DNA of 61,165 bases from Paulinella micropora (GCA_019918135.1 WBZZ01005657.1:1-61165), one strand, 5' to 3'. Shown: positions 28,524 through 40,372, numbered from the stretch's first letter. Notes: generated by a model from the sequence alone, not told the origin. Numbers and translations: made by a program.

Positions 28524-31500
28524 ATGTCCTTCGGCAGTCAATCATACTACGGCCCGGGAGGGGGCGGTGCGTTTGGCAGGAGGATACCTAGGCTTGGCAG
28601 GCGAACGAATCGCTAGCAATGCCGCCGCTAGTGTGTTGGGCACGGCCGTCAGCATTATCACCCAGGAGCGGGATCGCGCCTGGCCGACCACGTGGCTAGG
28701 CGGCCGCATGTGGAGCCAGGACATACAGGCGGCTCTAGACTACCTGGGGCCCAGCCCCGAGCCCGCGGACCAGGCCGCCGCGTTACTCAGGCGCCTGACT
28801 GACCTGGTCACCACCGGCTTCCTGTCCCAGTTCGTGCGGCGCACACAAGAGCGAGACGTCAGGGTCAACACGGGCGAGCTGCAAGCCCTGCACAACCGAC
28901 TGCGAGACGGTCTCAAACAGCGCTTGCTAGCACCGTACGGGAGGGAGACTCCTACCGCTCAACAGCAGCTCGACCTGCACGCAGAGGCCAGGCGAGGGGC
29001 AGACGTTGAGCTTTCGCTGCCGCAGGAGCAGGCGACAGAAGCCAGCTTGTGCCTTTTCAACCTAGCGCAGCTGGCGCGGCAGTACTGCACTGGTGAGGAA
29101 ACACACAAGTACTACATGAGGGCGACGATAGAGCGCGCGCAGAGAGAGACGCGGCTCATGCGTCCCGAGAACAGCGTGATAATATATTATGGGCGACCCA
29201 GTCTGAGGAGGAGCCCCGGCGGGCGCTACAGGAGGGCGGCCTCCTGGAACAGTACTGGGGGGGGCTGGGCCTCCCCCTGACTGTCTCACAATTTGCGGCT
29301 TGTTCCCTCGCGATACAGGATGCGTACAACCGAGCCATGTCGCCGCGCAACGTGACAGAAACAGATCGTAAAAGCCTGTCGGCACTAGCGGGCCAGGTCG
29401 TGGCCTACCTCCGCTACAGCCTAGCGTTGAGGAGCTGGTGGGACCGCTCGGTGCTCCGCTTCGGGCCGCCCAGGCTGTGCGACACTGAGACGCCAGATAA
29501 CCAACATGAGTGGCACGTCCTGGCAGAGAGCCAGCTCATGTACACCAGCCTCGCTGCCTTTGCACACCACGTGGCCCCTTTGCTAGGGCTCTTTTTCAGC
29601 TCCCAGCTAGTGACACCAGACGACGTGGAAGACCTCACCCAGTATGCCCCCAGCGCGGCCGCTGCCCTGCTACGCGCACGACAAACAGTAGTCGCCTTTC
29701 TCGGTGACGAGGCCAGGGGCCCCGCGCTCTTGACCGACCTGTACGAGGCCGACCAGGGGCAGGTAGCCAGAGGAAGCAACCAAGTACCCGCTGGCAAGGA
29801 GCCGCGGGTGGCCCGTTACCACCGGCAGCTGGCCGAGCTGCAGCGGGACCTACCGTACCACTGTAGCACCGTCTGGGCGGCGGCGACTGCACTGGGCACA
29901 CACCTGCGCAACTTACCGCTGATGTACATGCTGTGGGGGGAACACTGCGCACCCAGGGCCCCGCCGTCCTTCGGAGAGTACCTCTCGGAGGCAGAAGCCA
30001 AGGCCGACGACTTCTGGCAGGGGCTGGTCGGCTCTGGCCCGGCCCCGGCTGCTGCGCACGCGCCAGGCCAGGCAGCCAGGGACGCCGCGCCCCCGGAAGC
30101 TGCGCCCGCGCCAGGCCAGGCAGCCAGGGACGCCGCGCTCCCGGAAGCTGCGCCCGCGCCAGGCCAGGCAGCCAGGGACCCCAGGCCGAGTCCCGTGGGG
30201 CCGGCCGCCACGCCGGCCGCCCTTCCACTAGCGCAGGGGCGGCCGGCCGGTTCCGCCCTCACCGCCTCGGCCACCCCCCCGCCCAACGGCTCGTGGCGTG
30301 AGTTGCTGTCCCGGCTGCAGTCCTTCCGCGACAGGCTACGATCGACGCAGGGCCAGCCCCACAGCACGTTTTTCCTGGAGTGGGGCCCGGCCCGCGACTC
30401 CGCCGGCCACTGGCCTGCGCTGCGGGACACGCTGCAGCGGCTGCTGGCGTCACACCTGTACGAGCGGGAGGTCTGGCCGGAGCACAAGCTGGGGAGTGCG
30501 CGGGCCATCGCAGAGGCCGCGCTGGACCATCAGGCCCAGGGCACGCCGTGCCCCGGGCTGATCGCCTTTGCCGTCGTGCTGTGGGCTGCGCAGGAGGTCT
30601 TGTACACACTACCGGCACCAGCGGGAGGCTACCGAGGCCAGCCTCCATGATCTGTTGGGCTTGTTCTGGGAGCGGGTGGAGCAGACCACCGCCTTCCTGG
30701 CCCGAGACCTGTGCCCCGCTACGTCCGAGCTACTTCTCCGTTCAGCGAGCGATTGGTGAGGCAGAGCACGTTGTACTTCTCCTTTGCGCGTCCCTCGCGC
30801 TGGCGAGCGGCCTCGGACTCACTAGGCCAACGGGCGCAGGCGCTGTGGCAGCGGCTGCGAGGCCTGATCGCGCAGGACCTGCAAGCCGACGGCTTCGCCA
30901 CACTCAGGAGGGTCCGGAGCCTGCCGGGGGTTTCCATGCGCGACGTCCAGATCCTGGCGGGGGACATCTACGTCTATCTGGAGCCGTCCGCCTGGTCGTG
31001 GCGGCAGTCCACCGCCGCCGAGGAGCTGTGGAACAGGTTGTACTTGCAGCTGCCAGCCACCATAGCGGCAGTGCGGAACAGCTACGGCCGTGACCTAACT
31101 CAAATCATACAAGGCTTCACGGGGCAGAGTTTCAGTGAACAGCTAGGCGTGGGGCGTCTGCTGATTTCCGAGACCGTGCGGCTGCTAAGCATCCAGAGCC
31201 TGTCGCTAGTGACGGGAGGGACCAGAGTACAGGAGACGCTCAGCGGCTTCGGCCGGACGATTTTGGCCGCGGTCGGGCAGTCCGCGGTGGATTCTGTCGT
31301 CGTCGAGCCCATACAGCAACGAGCCGTGGAGCTGCTGACCGGCCTGCTCACAATGTCCTCGGCTCGCGCGGAGGGAGACTTCAAGGATCTGCTCGCAACA
31401 GCCCGTGCTTATGGGGGTCTGCTGTACGGGGGTGGGCAGGGTGTGGGAGTGCCGAGCCTTGACTGGGAGACGGTGCTGCTGCCCCTCTTCACGGAGCTCT

Positions 31501-32068
31501 ACCAGGTTGACCCGCACTGCTTAGAAGGCTCAGAACTAGAGCTGCTGCAGCGGCTTGCGACACTGGCTGCACAGCCGGCGTACGTCTTGCAAAACCGTAT
31601 GCTCGAACTGCTGCCGGTCCGGAATCAGAGCCGGGGGCCGGACGCCAGCGCCAGGCACGGGCTGCCCGTGCAGGGCAGGACATGTTCGTCCGGGCCTGGT
31701 TCGTGGAGGCCAAGCAGGGCATGCCGGGGTCCATCCTGCTGAACCCGAGCCAACTCGATCTTGTCCGGCGGCTAGCAGAGGGTGTCTCGGCGGACGAACT
31801 GGAGCCGGCAGAATATGAGTGGCTGCGCGGAATCGTCCAGAGCAGCCCCGGGCGCACGCAGACGTACCAAACCCCCGAGGGGGACCTAGGTCTGATGGAA
31901 AAGGCGCAGGGGCGGTTAGGTGACCGGATCGTCGTGTCGGCCGGGGAGCCGAAAGCCAAACAGCGGGCCGGGTGGCGAAGCGAAGGGAAAGCTGCTTGCC
32001 CCGCCGGGCGGCAAAGCTCGGGGCGACCGGGCCCCTGGCCGCCCTTTCCTAGGACAGACCGTGAATAA
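28524..32068 (+). pseudogene. Very large helical protein of unknown family, several frameshifts
   Basis: ORFs 28407-28616, 28567-29280, 29337-30650, 30568-30759, 30711-31742 and 31682-32068 connect into one protein of about 1,150 residues. It has a Gly-rich start (MSFGSQSYYGPGGGG), long Leu/Ala/Arg-rich helices, an Ala/Pro repeat linker near residue 500, and a helical second half with NSYGRDLTQIIQGFTGQSFSEQ. Frame changes lie near 28600, 29200, 30630, 30740 and 31680. The stop overlaps an AATAAA at 32064. The size and helical nature are what one sees in large inner-virion or tegument-type proteins, but no motif proves this. Confidence 0.5.
30046..30180 (+). repeat. Ala/Pro tandem repeat in the large GC-rich gene
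   Basis: Nearly three copies of a 48-base unit encode APGQAARDAA(P/L)PEAAP. It forms a flexible linker between two helical parts. Confidence 0.9.
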
Positions 32069-32069
32069 A
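32064..32069 (+). terminator. Poly(A) signal AATAAA, plus-strand gene
   Basis: AATAAA overlaps the stop codon of the large rightward gene. Confidence 0.6.
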
Positions 32070-32093
32070 GTGAGCGCCAGTAGCTACTCTGTG

Positions 32094-32099
32094 TTTATT
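32094..32099 (-). terminator. Poly(A) signal AATAAA, minus-strand gene
   Basis: TTTATT on the plus strand is AATAAA for the leftward gene that ends at 32183. The two convergent signals are only about 25 bases apart. Confidence 0.55.
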
Positions 32100-32182
32100 T
32101 ACCAGGCGAGCCGCGCTACGGGGTAGGTGGTGGGGAGGGGGCGCGGTGCGCGTCAGGGAGGGGGCCGCCCGGAAACGAGTGG

Positions 32183-34811
32183 CTAGGCGCCCGGCGTGCT
32201 GCCGGCCGGTGGCCGTACGAGCGCCTCGGCCATGGCCACGCCGGCGTGGATGAGGTCCGCCGCTCCCGCCGGCAGCCCGTGGGCTCCAAACTCCCCCGCC
32301 TCGTCGACCCATGGGCGGAGGGACTGCCAATCCGCCGTCGGGGGCAGCCACTTCTGCAGCAGTGTCGCTACCCAGGCGACCAGGCAATCCCGCAAGGCGC
32401 GGTGAACGTTCTGTAGCAGCAGAGCTCGTCCCTAGCCCTGGGCTAGCCCCCCCTCCAGGTGCACGTCCTCGGGCAGCAGAGCCCCAGCCGCGGGATCGGG
32501 GGTGGGTGTGCCATACAGCCCCTGCCAACCCCCGGCGGGAAACAGGTACCCCAGCAAGCCACGCAGTGACTCGTCGCACTCTGGGGGAGGCCGCTCCTCC
32601 CCGAGCCACACTCGCAGGGACCCCCATCCCGGCCCGGGGGTGTGCGAAGCCGGCGTTAGGCCGCGGTACTGTTTCAGCCAGCTGCAGATCTCCCGCCCGA
32701 GCTCCCGGTAGCCGGTCAGGGGGGTCGTCCCCTGGGGAGCGTGCAGGTCTAGCCCACCGGCGTACACCAACCGCAGGGACAGCCGCTTCTTCTTAGCTCC
32801 CGGTACCGAGCGGGGCAGGAAAGCCGCGCTCCAGCTGGACGGAAGCCTCGGGGGGCCGCGCCTGGTCACCGGACCTGGCTGCCGCAGTGTCCCGGCCACG
32901 GAGCGTGGCCTCTACAGTGCCCTGGTGCAAGCAGCGCGCTAGGTACGCTAGGGGGGCGGGAATCCGCCGGCGGACCGGCCGGAAAGTCGTCAGCTCTTGG
33001 TACAGGTAATGGCACGCCAGCCTGTGCAGTGCCTCGTCGCGCAGGCAGCGGTCCAGCCACTCCGGCAGCTCGTCCACCCAGGCTTCCCCTAGCCGGGCCA
33101 GGCCACGGGGGTCCACGCGGGCCTCCAGCAGGCACCAGCGCAGGTCCTTGCGCACGGGGCTGACCCGTGGGGCGGGTAAGCACAGCCAGAGGCCGGCGGG
33201 ACATGGGAGCGGGGGGGTGGGGAGCGGGGGCGGCCTCAAGGCCAGGTAGCTCTCGCACACAGCCAGAGCCTCCCGTGGTCGTTGGGGCTCTGGTAGCGTC
33301 AATATCTGCGCGGCTAGCTGGGCCGGCCCCGCCCGCCCTCCACCAGTCCTCCAGGCACCAGGGCCCCGGACGCGAGCCGGGCGGGAACAACAGGCGCGGC
33401 AGCAGGCGGCAGTACGCCACGCACAGGTGTCGTGCGAGCTCGGAGCAGGCTTCGAGAAACCGGGGGGTGGCGGGGGCGGCGGCGGGGGCCGCGGGGTCCC
33501 CCTGCGCATCCAGCACCTGCGGCCGCACCCAGTCGTAGCCCTGCCACGCTGCCGGGGGTTTCCACGTTACACGTCCAGCACTGGCCTCCGGCGTACCCGA
33601 AACCAGCACCGCGCTGAAGCCCTGGACCTCCAGCTCCCTCTCGGGCGGTTCGGACAGGTCCAGGCGCAGAATACCGTTCAGTGGGCCCTGGACCTTGGTC
33701 AAGCCCGGCGTCCTTCCAGCGTAGACCAGGGCGCGATCAGTGTGCACAACCAGGCTTGCCAGCTTAGGGCAGCCGACCAGAACGGCGGCGCAGACGGCCC
33801 GCCCCTCCTGCGTTCGCACGGTCGGTGCCCCGCCATTGTCTATGGTGGCCGTTGGCCGGGGGCCTACGTGTAGCTCAGTCAAGTTCGCACTGTCTTCCAC
33901 TAGCAGGCGCGTCGCGTGGGGTGCCGGCAGGGACACACTTACCAGCCGGCCCGTAACATGCTGCCAAGTGAGTTCCTGGCAGGATGGGAATGAGACTTCG
34001 AGCGTGCTGAGCGGGTTGTCCAAAGGGGCCCCTGCATGGACGCGCACCAGGCGCAGGCCCCGGACCCGCTGTAGCCCTCGCAGGAGCTGGGCGGACACGT
34101 GCAATAGACCCCTAACCACTCTCTCCACGTGGCGTGCGCTAGCACCCCGGCGGCAGTCTCTGACTCCGACGAGACTAGGCACAGCTGTCTACATCCCCGC
34201 ACGGTCAGGGTACCAACCTCCAAAGGCTGTGCCGAGGGCGGCGGTTTCCGCGGACCGCTGGAAGGCGCATCCTGTAAGCGGATTTCAGAGACCGCGTCAC
34301 TATCGATCACACGCAATTGCATTCCCTGCACCGCGGTTACCTTCAGGCACAAGGGGGCCTGCGGATAGCTAACCCCCTCCCACTCAAGCCATACACATGA
34401 CGACGGCAAAGAGAGTTTGACCTGGCCTGGCGACTGAAAAGAGAGTGCAACCTGGCTTCGTAACAATGACGGAAAAGAGAGTGCGACCTGTGACGGCAGC
34501 AGCCGGACACATACCAAACGCAGCTCTCGGATACTAGCCAATGCTTGCAAAAAGGCCAGGGGCATCTGGATTGGCATCCAGGGTAGTCCCGCTAGCTCTA
34601 CTACTTCTAAGCTCGCGGCGACCTCCTTTGCAGACGAACTCGCCAGGAAGGTATTGATTTCGTTCCATTTTGCCTCACTCTGCCAGCCCCGCGCATTGCT
34701 TCCCAAGGTATGGTGTACTGAAGCACTTTTCTCTGCTCCGTCAGAAGGGGGAAGGACTCGCGCGGCGGAGCGCTCCAAGGCAGAGTATTCATGCTCCTGG
34801 CATCCAGTCAT
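32183..34811 (-). pseudogene. LRR-like protein of the GC-rich island, several frameshifts
   Basis: Starting at ATG 34811 (MTGCQEHEYSALERS), the ORFs 33939-34811, 32866-34182, 32793-33509, 32432-32899 and 32183-32395 connect into about 850 residues. The first half has Leu-rich strands in irregular repeats (LEVVELAGLPW, IRELRLVCVRLL, LRLVRVHAG, LASLVVHTDRAL, ILRLDLSE), like a degenerate LRR solenoid or beta-helix. The second half is helical (ELARHLCVAYCRLLPRLLF, WLDRCLRDEALHRLACHYLYQEL). Frame shifts occur near 34100, 33480, 32860 and 32420. No catalytic motif is visible. It is transcribed in tandem behind the 35-36.6 kb gene. Confidence 0.45.
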
Positions 34812-35049
34812 TTAGGTCCGGGGTAGGAGGACAGGGGGAGGGGCCACAGGGGCTCAACCGGGGCGTGCTGGGGGGGGGGGGGGGAGGAGGGGGCGCGCAC
34901 TTCCCGGGGGAGAGACGGGGCCGGGAGGGGGAGGGGAGGGGGCTGAGCCCCCGCCACACCGCTTTGCCCCCTCCCCCCGTGGCCGACCGGTGGGCCCGTG
35001 GCTTCGGGGGAGGGAGGAACGAGAGGGGCAGTGTGTGTGCCGGCGCGGC

Positions 35050-36584
35050 CTAGCGGGGGGGGCCGGGCGCCGCCTGCCTGGCAAAGTCGGCCCCCGGCAC
35101 CCCCGTGCGCACGAGCCGCGCCCCCGTGCCCAGCCGCCCCTCGTGCTCCGTCCACACCAGGTAGCACAGCCACAGCCACGCCTCCGCCAGCGAATGGCAC
35201 AGCCAGGCCCGGTGGGGCCCGCGGTCGTACACCGCCCACGTGCCCAGCACGGCCACCACGCACGGGCGCGGCCGCCGCGACGCGGGAGTCGGCTCCACGC
35301 AGGCGCCCGCCCCGGCCGGCAGCTCCGGGCGCCGGGCGGCCTGCGTGAGCTGCGGCGGCAAGAGCGCGAGCCCCTGCGCCAGGATGTCCAGCCCGCAGGC
35401 TAGCTTGACCTGGCTGGCTAGCACCGCCAGGTCCAGGTCTTCGCCCAACTCGGCGGGGTCATACTCGTCCTGGGCCCGCCGCCCTCCTTGTCCTCCAGCG
35501 CCCTCGCCCCGTTCAGCCCCGCCAGCTTGCGGGCGCCCGCCAGCCGCTGCCCCGGCGTAGCCAGATTCTGGAACACTACACTGTCCTTGATTTGCGCGGC
35601 CGGCTGCTCGCAGAAGATAGTCCGGAAATGTAGCGCCAGGCACCCGGGCAGGTCCCGGGCGCAGCTCACCTCCCGCGCGGCTCGCAGTACCTGGTCGGTG
35701 CACGCTTCCCCGGGGCGCGGGCCCCTCCACAGCAGCGCGCGACAGCTCGACCGGGGCGGCCGCCCCGCGGGCAGGTCCCGCGGGCAGGTCCCGGCCCCGC
35801 GCCGCGAGCCGGGCCCGCACCTCGTCCCCAAGGGGGGGCCTGCGCCCGCCGCAGGAGCCCGTGCAGCAGCCCCACGTACAGCTGCCAATGCGCCAGGCTC
35901 TCCACGGTGGGTGACAAGTCTACCAGGTCGCCAGGCACGCGCAGGCAGCCCAGAAGGAACCCTCGAAGCCGGACCAGGCCCGCTGCTCTACCCACTCACC
36001 GAACCACGCGCGCAGGCCGTCTGCCTTGGCCCGGGTTCCCCGCCGCAGCCCCGTCAGGACCTCCACCAGCTGCCGCCTAGCGCGCAGCAGCTCGGTGGCC
36101 GGCAGCCCCGCGCCGCCGGCCGGGAGGTCCCCGGCCTGTGGCTCGCTGGTGCACGTAAGCAAAGGACCGGCTGCCTTGCCACGCCCCTAACTCCTCCAGG
36201 GCGGCCTCCAGCTGCCGCGGCGCCCCGGCGGCCGGGGGCAAGCTGCAGAACGGGCGGCCGCCCCAGCGCTGCTCGTACAGCACGGCCGCGCTCAGCCCCC
36301 AGGCACACATCTGCCACAGGCCCACCGTCCGTACCGGTGGTACGTGAGCCGGGCTGGCCACCGCGCTCAGGCGCACCGGCGGGTGCCCCAAAGCGTAGTG
36401 GCAGGGGTAGTGGCGGGCCAGCGCTTCCCACAGCACGCGCACTTCGCCCCGGTGGCCCCGCCGCGCCGGCGGGCGGCCCGCAGACACAGGCGCGCAGGGC
36501 TGAACTGGCCAGTGTCACCAGCGCGTCCAGTTCCACCGGGGCCAAGTCAGCCCCGACCGCCGGGAGTTCCGCGAACGCCCACAT
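35050..36584 (-). pseudogene. Unrecognised GC-rich gene, heavily frameshifted
   Basis: From MWAFAELPAVGADLAPVELDAL at 36584, successive open pieces (36077-36487, 35920-36162, 35666-35995, 35418-35888, 35050-35500) form about 500 residues. Recognisable stretches are EVRVLWEALARHYPCHYALGH, LLRARRQLVEVLTGL, LALHFRTIFCEQPAAQIKDS, and a well-formed C-terminus (CVVAVLGTWAVYDRGPHRAW, then YLVWTEHEGRLGTG). No family is apparent. Because of strong GC bias all six frames are open, so the chosen pieces follow hydrophobic and codon pattern rather than proof. Confidence 0.4.
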
Positions 36585-36599
36585 CCCAGCCCTTTCTGT

Positions 36600-36745
36600 G
36601 CGCTGGCGGGGGGCACCCCCCCTGCCCCCCCTCCCTCCCCCGGGGAGGGGGGCACCCCCCCTGCCCCCCCCCCCCCTCCCTCCCCTCGGCCGCCTGAGTG
36701 CGGGGAGATCCCCCCACCGCTGCCCCCCCCCCCCCCCCCGCCCCG
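36600..36745. repeat. C-rich low-complexity spacer between divergent genes
   Basis: Runs of 5-18 C with short CCCCTCCCTCCCC units repeated. It lies in the divergent promoter interval of the 35-36.6 kb and 36.8-37.7 kb genes and could form i-motif or G-quadruplex structures. Confidence 0.75.
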
Positions 36746-36816
36746 CTCGGGCGTGGACAGCGGAGGCGTGGGACAGCTGCTCGTCCGCCTTTCTGCCCCT
36801 GGCTACAGTAACGAAG

Positions 36817-37674
36817 ATGACTTTCCCCGAACCCCGTCCCGTCGGATGACACCAACGAGCCGTACCTGGAGAGTAAACAAGCGTCCTCCTCAGCGACCCC
36901 CTTCTACCTGAACAACCACACCAACAGCGCCCGGCCCGGTGCCCGCACCACCACTGGCGGCCCCAAGATCGGGTGGCTGAAGGAAGAGCTGCGCCGCGCC
37001 TACCGCGACAGGGACCTACTGGCGGGGCAGTACCTAGACTTTGTCGAGGGGCTCACACTGGTCGCGCCCGCACGGTCGAGGCATGCTACGCACGCCACCC
37101 TGGCTTCCAACTGGTGGTACCACCAGACACGCGAGCAGGCGCTCGGGCCAGGCAGGCCCTTGAGCTTGTGGGCGTTCTTTGCGTGCCAGCCGGGTCTACA
37201 ACTGTTGGGACGCGATGGACCCCGTGCTGCGCAACGCCGTGCGGCAGAGCGAACGGGATGTGCAAATGTGCGCACCACCACGACCCCCCGGCTGCTGCGC
37301 TTCCCGCTACTGCTGTGGTTTGAGGAAGCCAAGAGCAGGTTCCAGGCACTGGTTTTGTACCGCCTGTACTGCACCTCGTCAGCGTTCGCGCTCACTGGCC
37401 AGCTGTACAGGCAGGTAACCGCTGAATTAGCCAGGCAGCGCCAGGTAGCGCTGGACTGGTTCGCAGAGTGCGTCCTGGAGACCGCCCGGGCGCCTGCCTC
37501 AGACACCACGACGGCCCCGCCGAGGAGGCACTCGTCTACGACGACGACCTCGACTTTTTCCCCACGCCCGGCCAAAGGGTCTACGTCTGCCTGCACGCCT
37601 TCTCCCGGCGGTACACGTACGCGCTGACGTTCGGCCCGTACCCAGCCAGCACTACCCTGACGACGCCGGCGTAG
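36817..37674 (+). pseudogene. Unrecognised GC-rich gene, frameshifted
   Basis: About 290 residues in changing frames. An acidic start (NEDDFPRTP) leads to NEPYLESKQASSSATPFYLNNH, then WLKEELRRAYRDRDLLAGQYLDF, VYNCWDAMDPVLRNAVRQS, and RFPLLLWFEEAKSRFQALVLYRLYC. It ends DDLDFFPTPGQRVYVCLHAFSRR at TAG 37672-37674. Shifts lie near 36850, 37185, 37290 and 37490. The start is uncertain, and ATG 36817 is only the nearest candidate. No family is recognised. A C-run follows the stop, then the next gene in the same direction. Confidence 0.45.
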
Positions 37675-37836
37675 CTTGCCCCCCCCCCCCCCCCCCCGCC
37701 CGCCCGCCACTCCTCCGGGCCCGCCCGGGGTGCGCCACGGGGCGCGGGAGAGGGGGGAGAGGAGGTGGCGCCGGCCGGCGTCCGTCGGTGGCGTGTACCA
37801 CCCCCCAAAACGCAGTGCGGCACCCCGACCTAGGAC

Positions 37837-38712
37837 ATGGACGGCACGGGCTGGACGTACGACGGCGAGGGCGCGCTGGACTATGACTGCGGGGAAGTGA
37901 CTATCTCGTGCGTAGCGCAGGCCAAGGCCGACCGGGACACGGGGGTCTTGCACAGGGGCCAGATCTACCCCGGGGACCACAAGATTCAGCTGCGCCCCTG
38001 TGACCTGGCCATCGCCAAGGCCGATGACCTGCTGGACCTGGTAGGCGAGCTACCGCTCGTCACTAACTGCGCCACCCACTGGGAGATCCACGAGCCACTC
38101 CGGCTGCACCCGAAGAAGGCGGCTGAGGACAGGGAAAGACCCCTGGAGTGGCGGGTGCTGGGCGTCTGCGGGGAGGACAGCGAGCCGGGGGGGCGCCCGG
38201 GCAAGCCGCTGCGCTTGCAGGTGCTGGGGGGCACGGACCTGCACCTGCCCCAGCTTGGCTCTGCCCCGCAGGCGCACTGGGCGCACCGCAACATGTACCT
38301 GCACGCACACCTGCCCTCTCGCCAGCAGCTGGCCGACCGCAAGGACGCTCCCGGGGAGCCCTCGCGCGTGCTGGTTACGCCCGACTACTTGGTCGCGGCG
38401 GCCGACCGGCTGCGGCTGGGGTACCTCGGCTCGCAGGCGCCCGCCGCCGGGGCGCCCCGGGCCCGGGACGACGCGGCGGTCTTCCGGGCCCGGCTGCAGG
38501 AATGGCGCCGGAACGATCCGCACTGGAGGGACATGCGCGGTGACCCACCAGCTCAGCTCGCGGCGCGCGCGGCGGCCCTCTTGGCCCTGGTGCAAGCGGC
38601 GGCCGCCGATTACTTGGAGCTGGCGGCCGAGCACGAGGCGCGCAACCAGTTCGTCGGCCGGTGCATCAGGGCGGCGCCCCTGGGCGAAAAGGCTAGGGTT
38701 CTACTGACCTAG
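37837..38712 (+). CDS. Intact 291-codon protein of the GC-rich island
   Basis: The only long undamaged gene of the island. It starts MDGTGWTYDGEGALDYDCGEV. The N-terminal half is beta-rich (CVAQAKADRDTGVLHRGQIYPGDHKIQLRP can be read at 37912-38001), and the C-terminal 90 residues form Ala/Leu/Arg helices. No motif I know is present. An AATAAA at 38806-38811 lies 94 bases after the stop. The next gene is convergent. A structural or DNA-binding role would be guesswork. Confidence 0.65.
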   Translation: MDGTGWTYDGEGALDYDCGEVTISCVAQAKADRDTGVLHRGQIYPGDHKIQLRPCDLAIAKADDLLDLVGELPLVTNCATHWEIHEPLRLHPKKAAEDRERPLEWRVLGVCGEDSEPGGRPGKPLRLQVLGGTDLHLPQLGSAPQAHWAHRNMYLHAHLPSRQQLADRKDAPGEPSRVLVTPDYLVAAADRLRLGYLGSQAPAAGAPRARDDAAVFRARLQEWRRNDPHWRDMRGDPPAQLAARAAALLALVQAAAADYLELAAEHEARNQFVGRCIRAAPLGEKARVLLT

Positions 38713-38805
38713 TGTAGTGCCGGTCGCGGCGGGACAGGGGGCCGCCCCCTTCCCCCCCCCGGAGTTGAGATCGCGGCGCGTGTGTCTAGCAGTTTTAATG
38801 GAGGC

Positions 38806-38811
38806 AATAAA
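38806..38811 (+). terminator. Poly(A) signal AATAAA
   Basis: AATAAA in the tail-to-tail gap after the 37837-38712 gene. Confidence 0.5.
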
Positions 38812-38881
38812 CATAAGCCACGGGCTCGCTCAGGCCTTGAACAGGGCCACAGAATTTTTGCATGTGCTTTAGTCGTGCCGG

Positions 38882-40339
38882 CTAGGGGCTTGGGGTTAAG
38901 AGTTGTACACAGTCGCACAACGCTAGGCCGGCCAGCTGCGTTGGTAGCCGCGCCTCGGCCCGGAGACCACCCAACACCTCAGCCGCCCCCCGCAAACAGT
39001 CGTGGTAGGCTAGGTAGCTAGCCTCCTCCTCGGGTCCAAACAGGCTGGCGGAGTCTGCCGAGCCCCCGACCCTTTTCGCTCGGAACTCCGCCTGTATCGC
39101 AGTGTCGCTGGGGAACGACGCCTGCTGGGGCTTGTGTCCGCTGGCTACCTGGCTAACATACTGCTGGGCCAGCGGGCTGAGCAGGTTGCGCCGGGCCTCA
39201 CGTGCGGGGAACACAAGGGGAGCAAAGACAGCCGCCGCTCTCGCCACCGGCGCTCCCTCTCAGGGAAGCCACCGTGGTCGGCCCGGTAGTTGTCCTCGGT
39301 GACGGTCAGGAGGGACATCCACTCCGGCCGCTCATCCAGGTATTGCACGAGCAGGACTCGGCGGTCAGCGCGGGACGGGGCGGCGGCCAGCACCCGGTAG
39401 TGACGTAGGGGCTGGGACGGCGAGGAGGCCACGGGGCAGTACAGCGCACAGGCCAGTACAGCATTGGCTACTACCCCCACGTCGTCTGCCGGCTCTGCGT
39501 GCTGCAGGCAGTACTGCAGCAGGGACTGGAGCGCCCCCTCCTCCTCAGCGGGCGGTGGTTCAGCGGTCCACGCTTCCGCCGACTGGCACGCACGCCGGTA
39601 GGCTGCGTAGCGCGCCTGGTCATTGGCAAAGACAGCTCCGAACAGGCCCGGACGCAGGCCGTGGAACGCGTTGGCGCTGTCCTGGATCACGTAGCGCGCG
39701 TCCACGACTTCAGGTAGTTGTAACTGGTAGGGATGAGGATAAGCGGCAGCGGATGCGTACAGCTCGCCCAGCTGCTGCTGCAGCTCCACCCGGTGTGCGT
39801 CGAAGTTGAGCAAGACATGGGGGGGGCTCTCCTTTTGACCAGTGTCTTATCAACGGTAAAGGTTTTGGCTGGTCGTTAAGGTGCTCAGTCTGATAGCGTC
39901 CCCCCCCCCCAGACCTAACGGTTGAGTTGACTTGCGTACAGAATGAGTGATTAACGAACGAAGTATGTTGTCTCACTAAAAAAAATGTGTCAAAAAGGAA
40001 AAAGTCGGCCGGGGAGCGCAGCACGAGGTGCGCCACGTGCAGGGCCGGATAGATGCTCCCCAGCGCGTACTGGCCCCCGAACTTGGCCCCTGCCTCACGT
40101 ACCAGGACCGCGCGCAGCGGCGGATCGGGGGGGGACGAGGGCGACCCCGCATCGGCGGTGGCGCGGAGCCACTGTCGGTAGTAGTTGACAGGAGGGCCCC
40201 GCTGGTTCCGGCCGGGCTCTGCACCCTCCTCGCCCCCTCCCTCACCTTCCTCGTCCTGCTCTTCTTTGTCGTCCTCCTCTTCGTCAGTGGTCGCCACCTC
40301 CTGCCGCTCCGCTGCATCCTGCAAACAAATTTGCTTCAT
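38882..40339 (-). pseudogene. Acidic-start protein of the GC-rich island, frameshifted, possible intron
   Basis: ORF 39710-40339 begins MKQICLQDAAERQEV with a Glu/Asp-rich tract, then NYYRQWLRATADAG and YALGSIYPALHVAHLVLRSPADF. After an AT-richer stretch (39.85-39.99 kb, perhaps an intron) it has YQTEHLNDQPKPLPLIRHWS. A run of eight C near 39830 moves the frame into ORF 39145-39813 (FDAHRVELQQQLGELYASAA, ARYVIQDSANAFHGLRPGLF), and a shift near 39220 into ORF 38882-39247 (YLAYHDCLRGAAEVLGGL). The acidic start and IYPALHVAHLVLRSP resemble the protein at 50.1-51.1 kb. No family recognised. Confidence 0.5.
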
Positions 40340-40372
40340 CTACCATTGGTACCGACACCATCCCTCACGCTG

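Larger units (their letters stand above)
28400..40340. other. GC-rich island with virus-like gene packing
   Basis: Base composition changes sharply from AT-rich to strongly GC-rich near 28.4 kb and back near 39.9-40.3 kb. Six long genes lie head to tail, tail to tail and head to head with short gaps, without evident introns, and with AATAAA at convergent ends. I recognise no protein family. Similar GC-rich coding DNA resumes at 50.1-51.1 kb beyond the 8.8 kb transposon. It could be an integrated dsDNA virus or a host region of different composition. Confidence 0.5.

Noticed and set aside
29414..30648. Long antisense ORFs in the GC-rich island
   Set aside because: At this GC content stop codons are rare in all frames. 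The antisense ORFs are Arg/Pro/Gly-rich and less protein-like than the sense frame.
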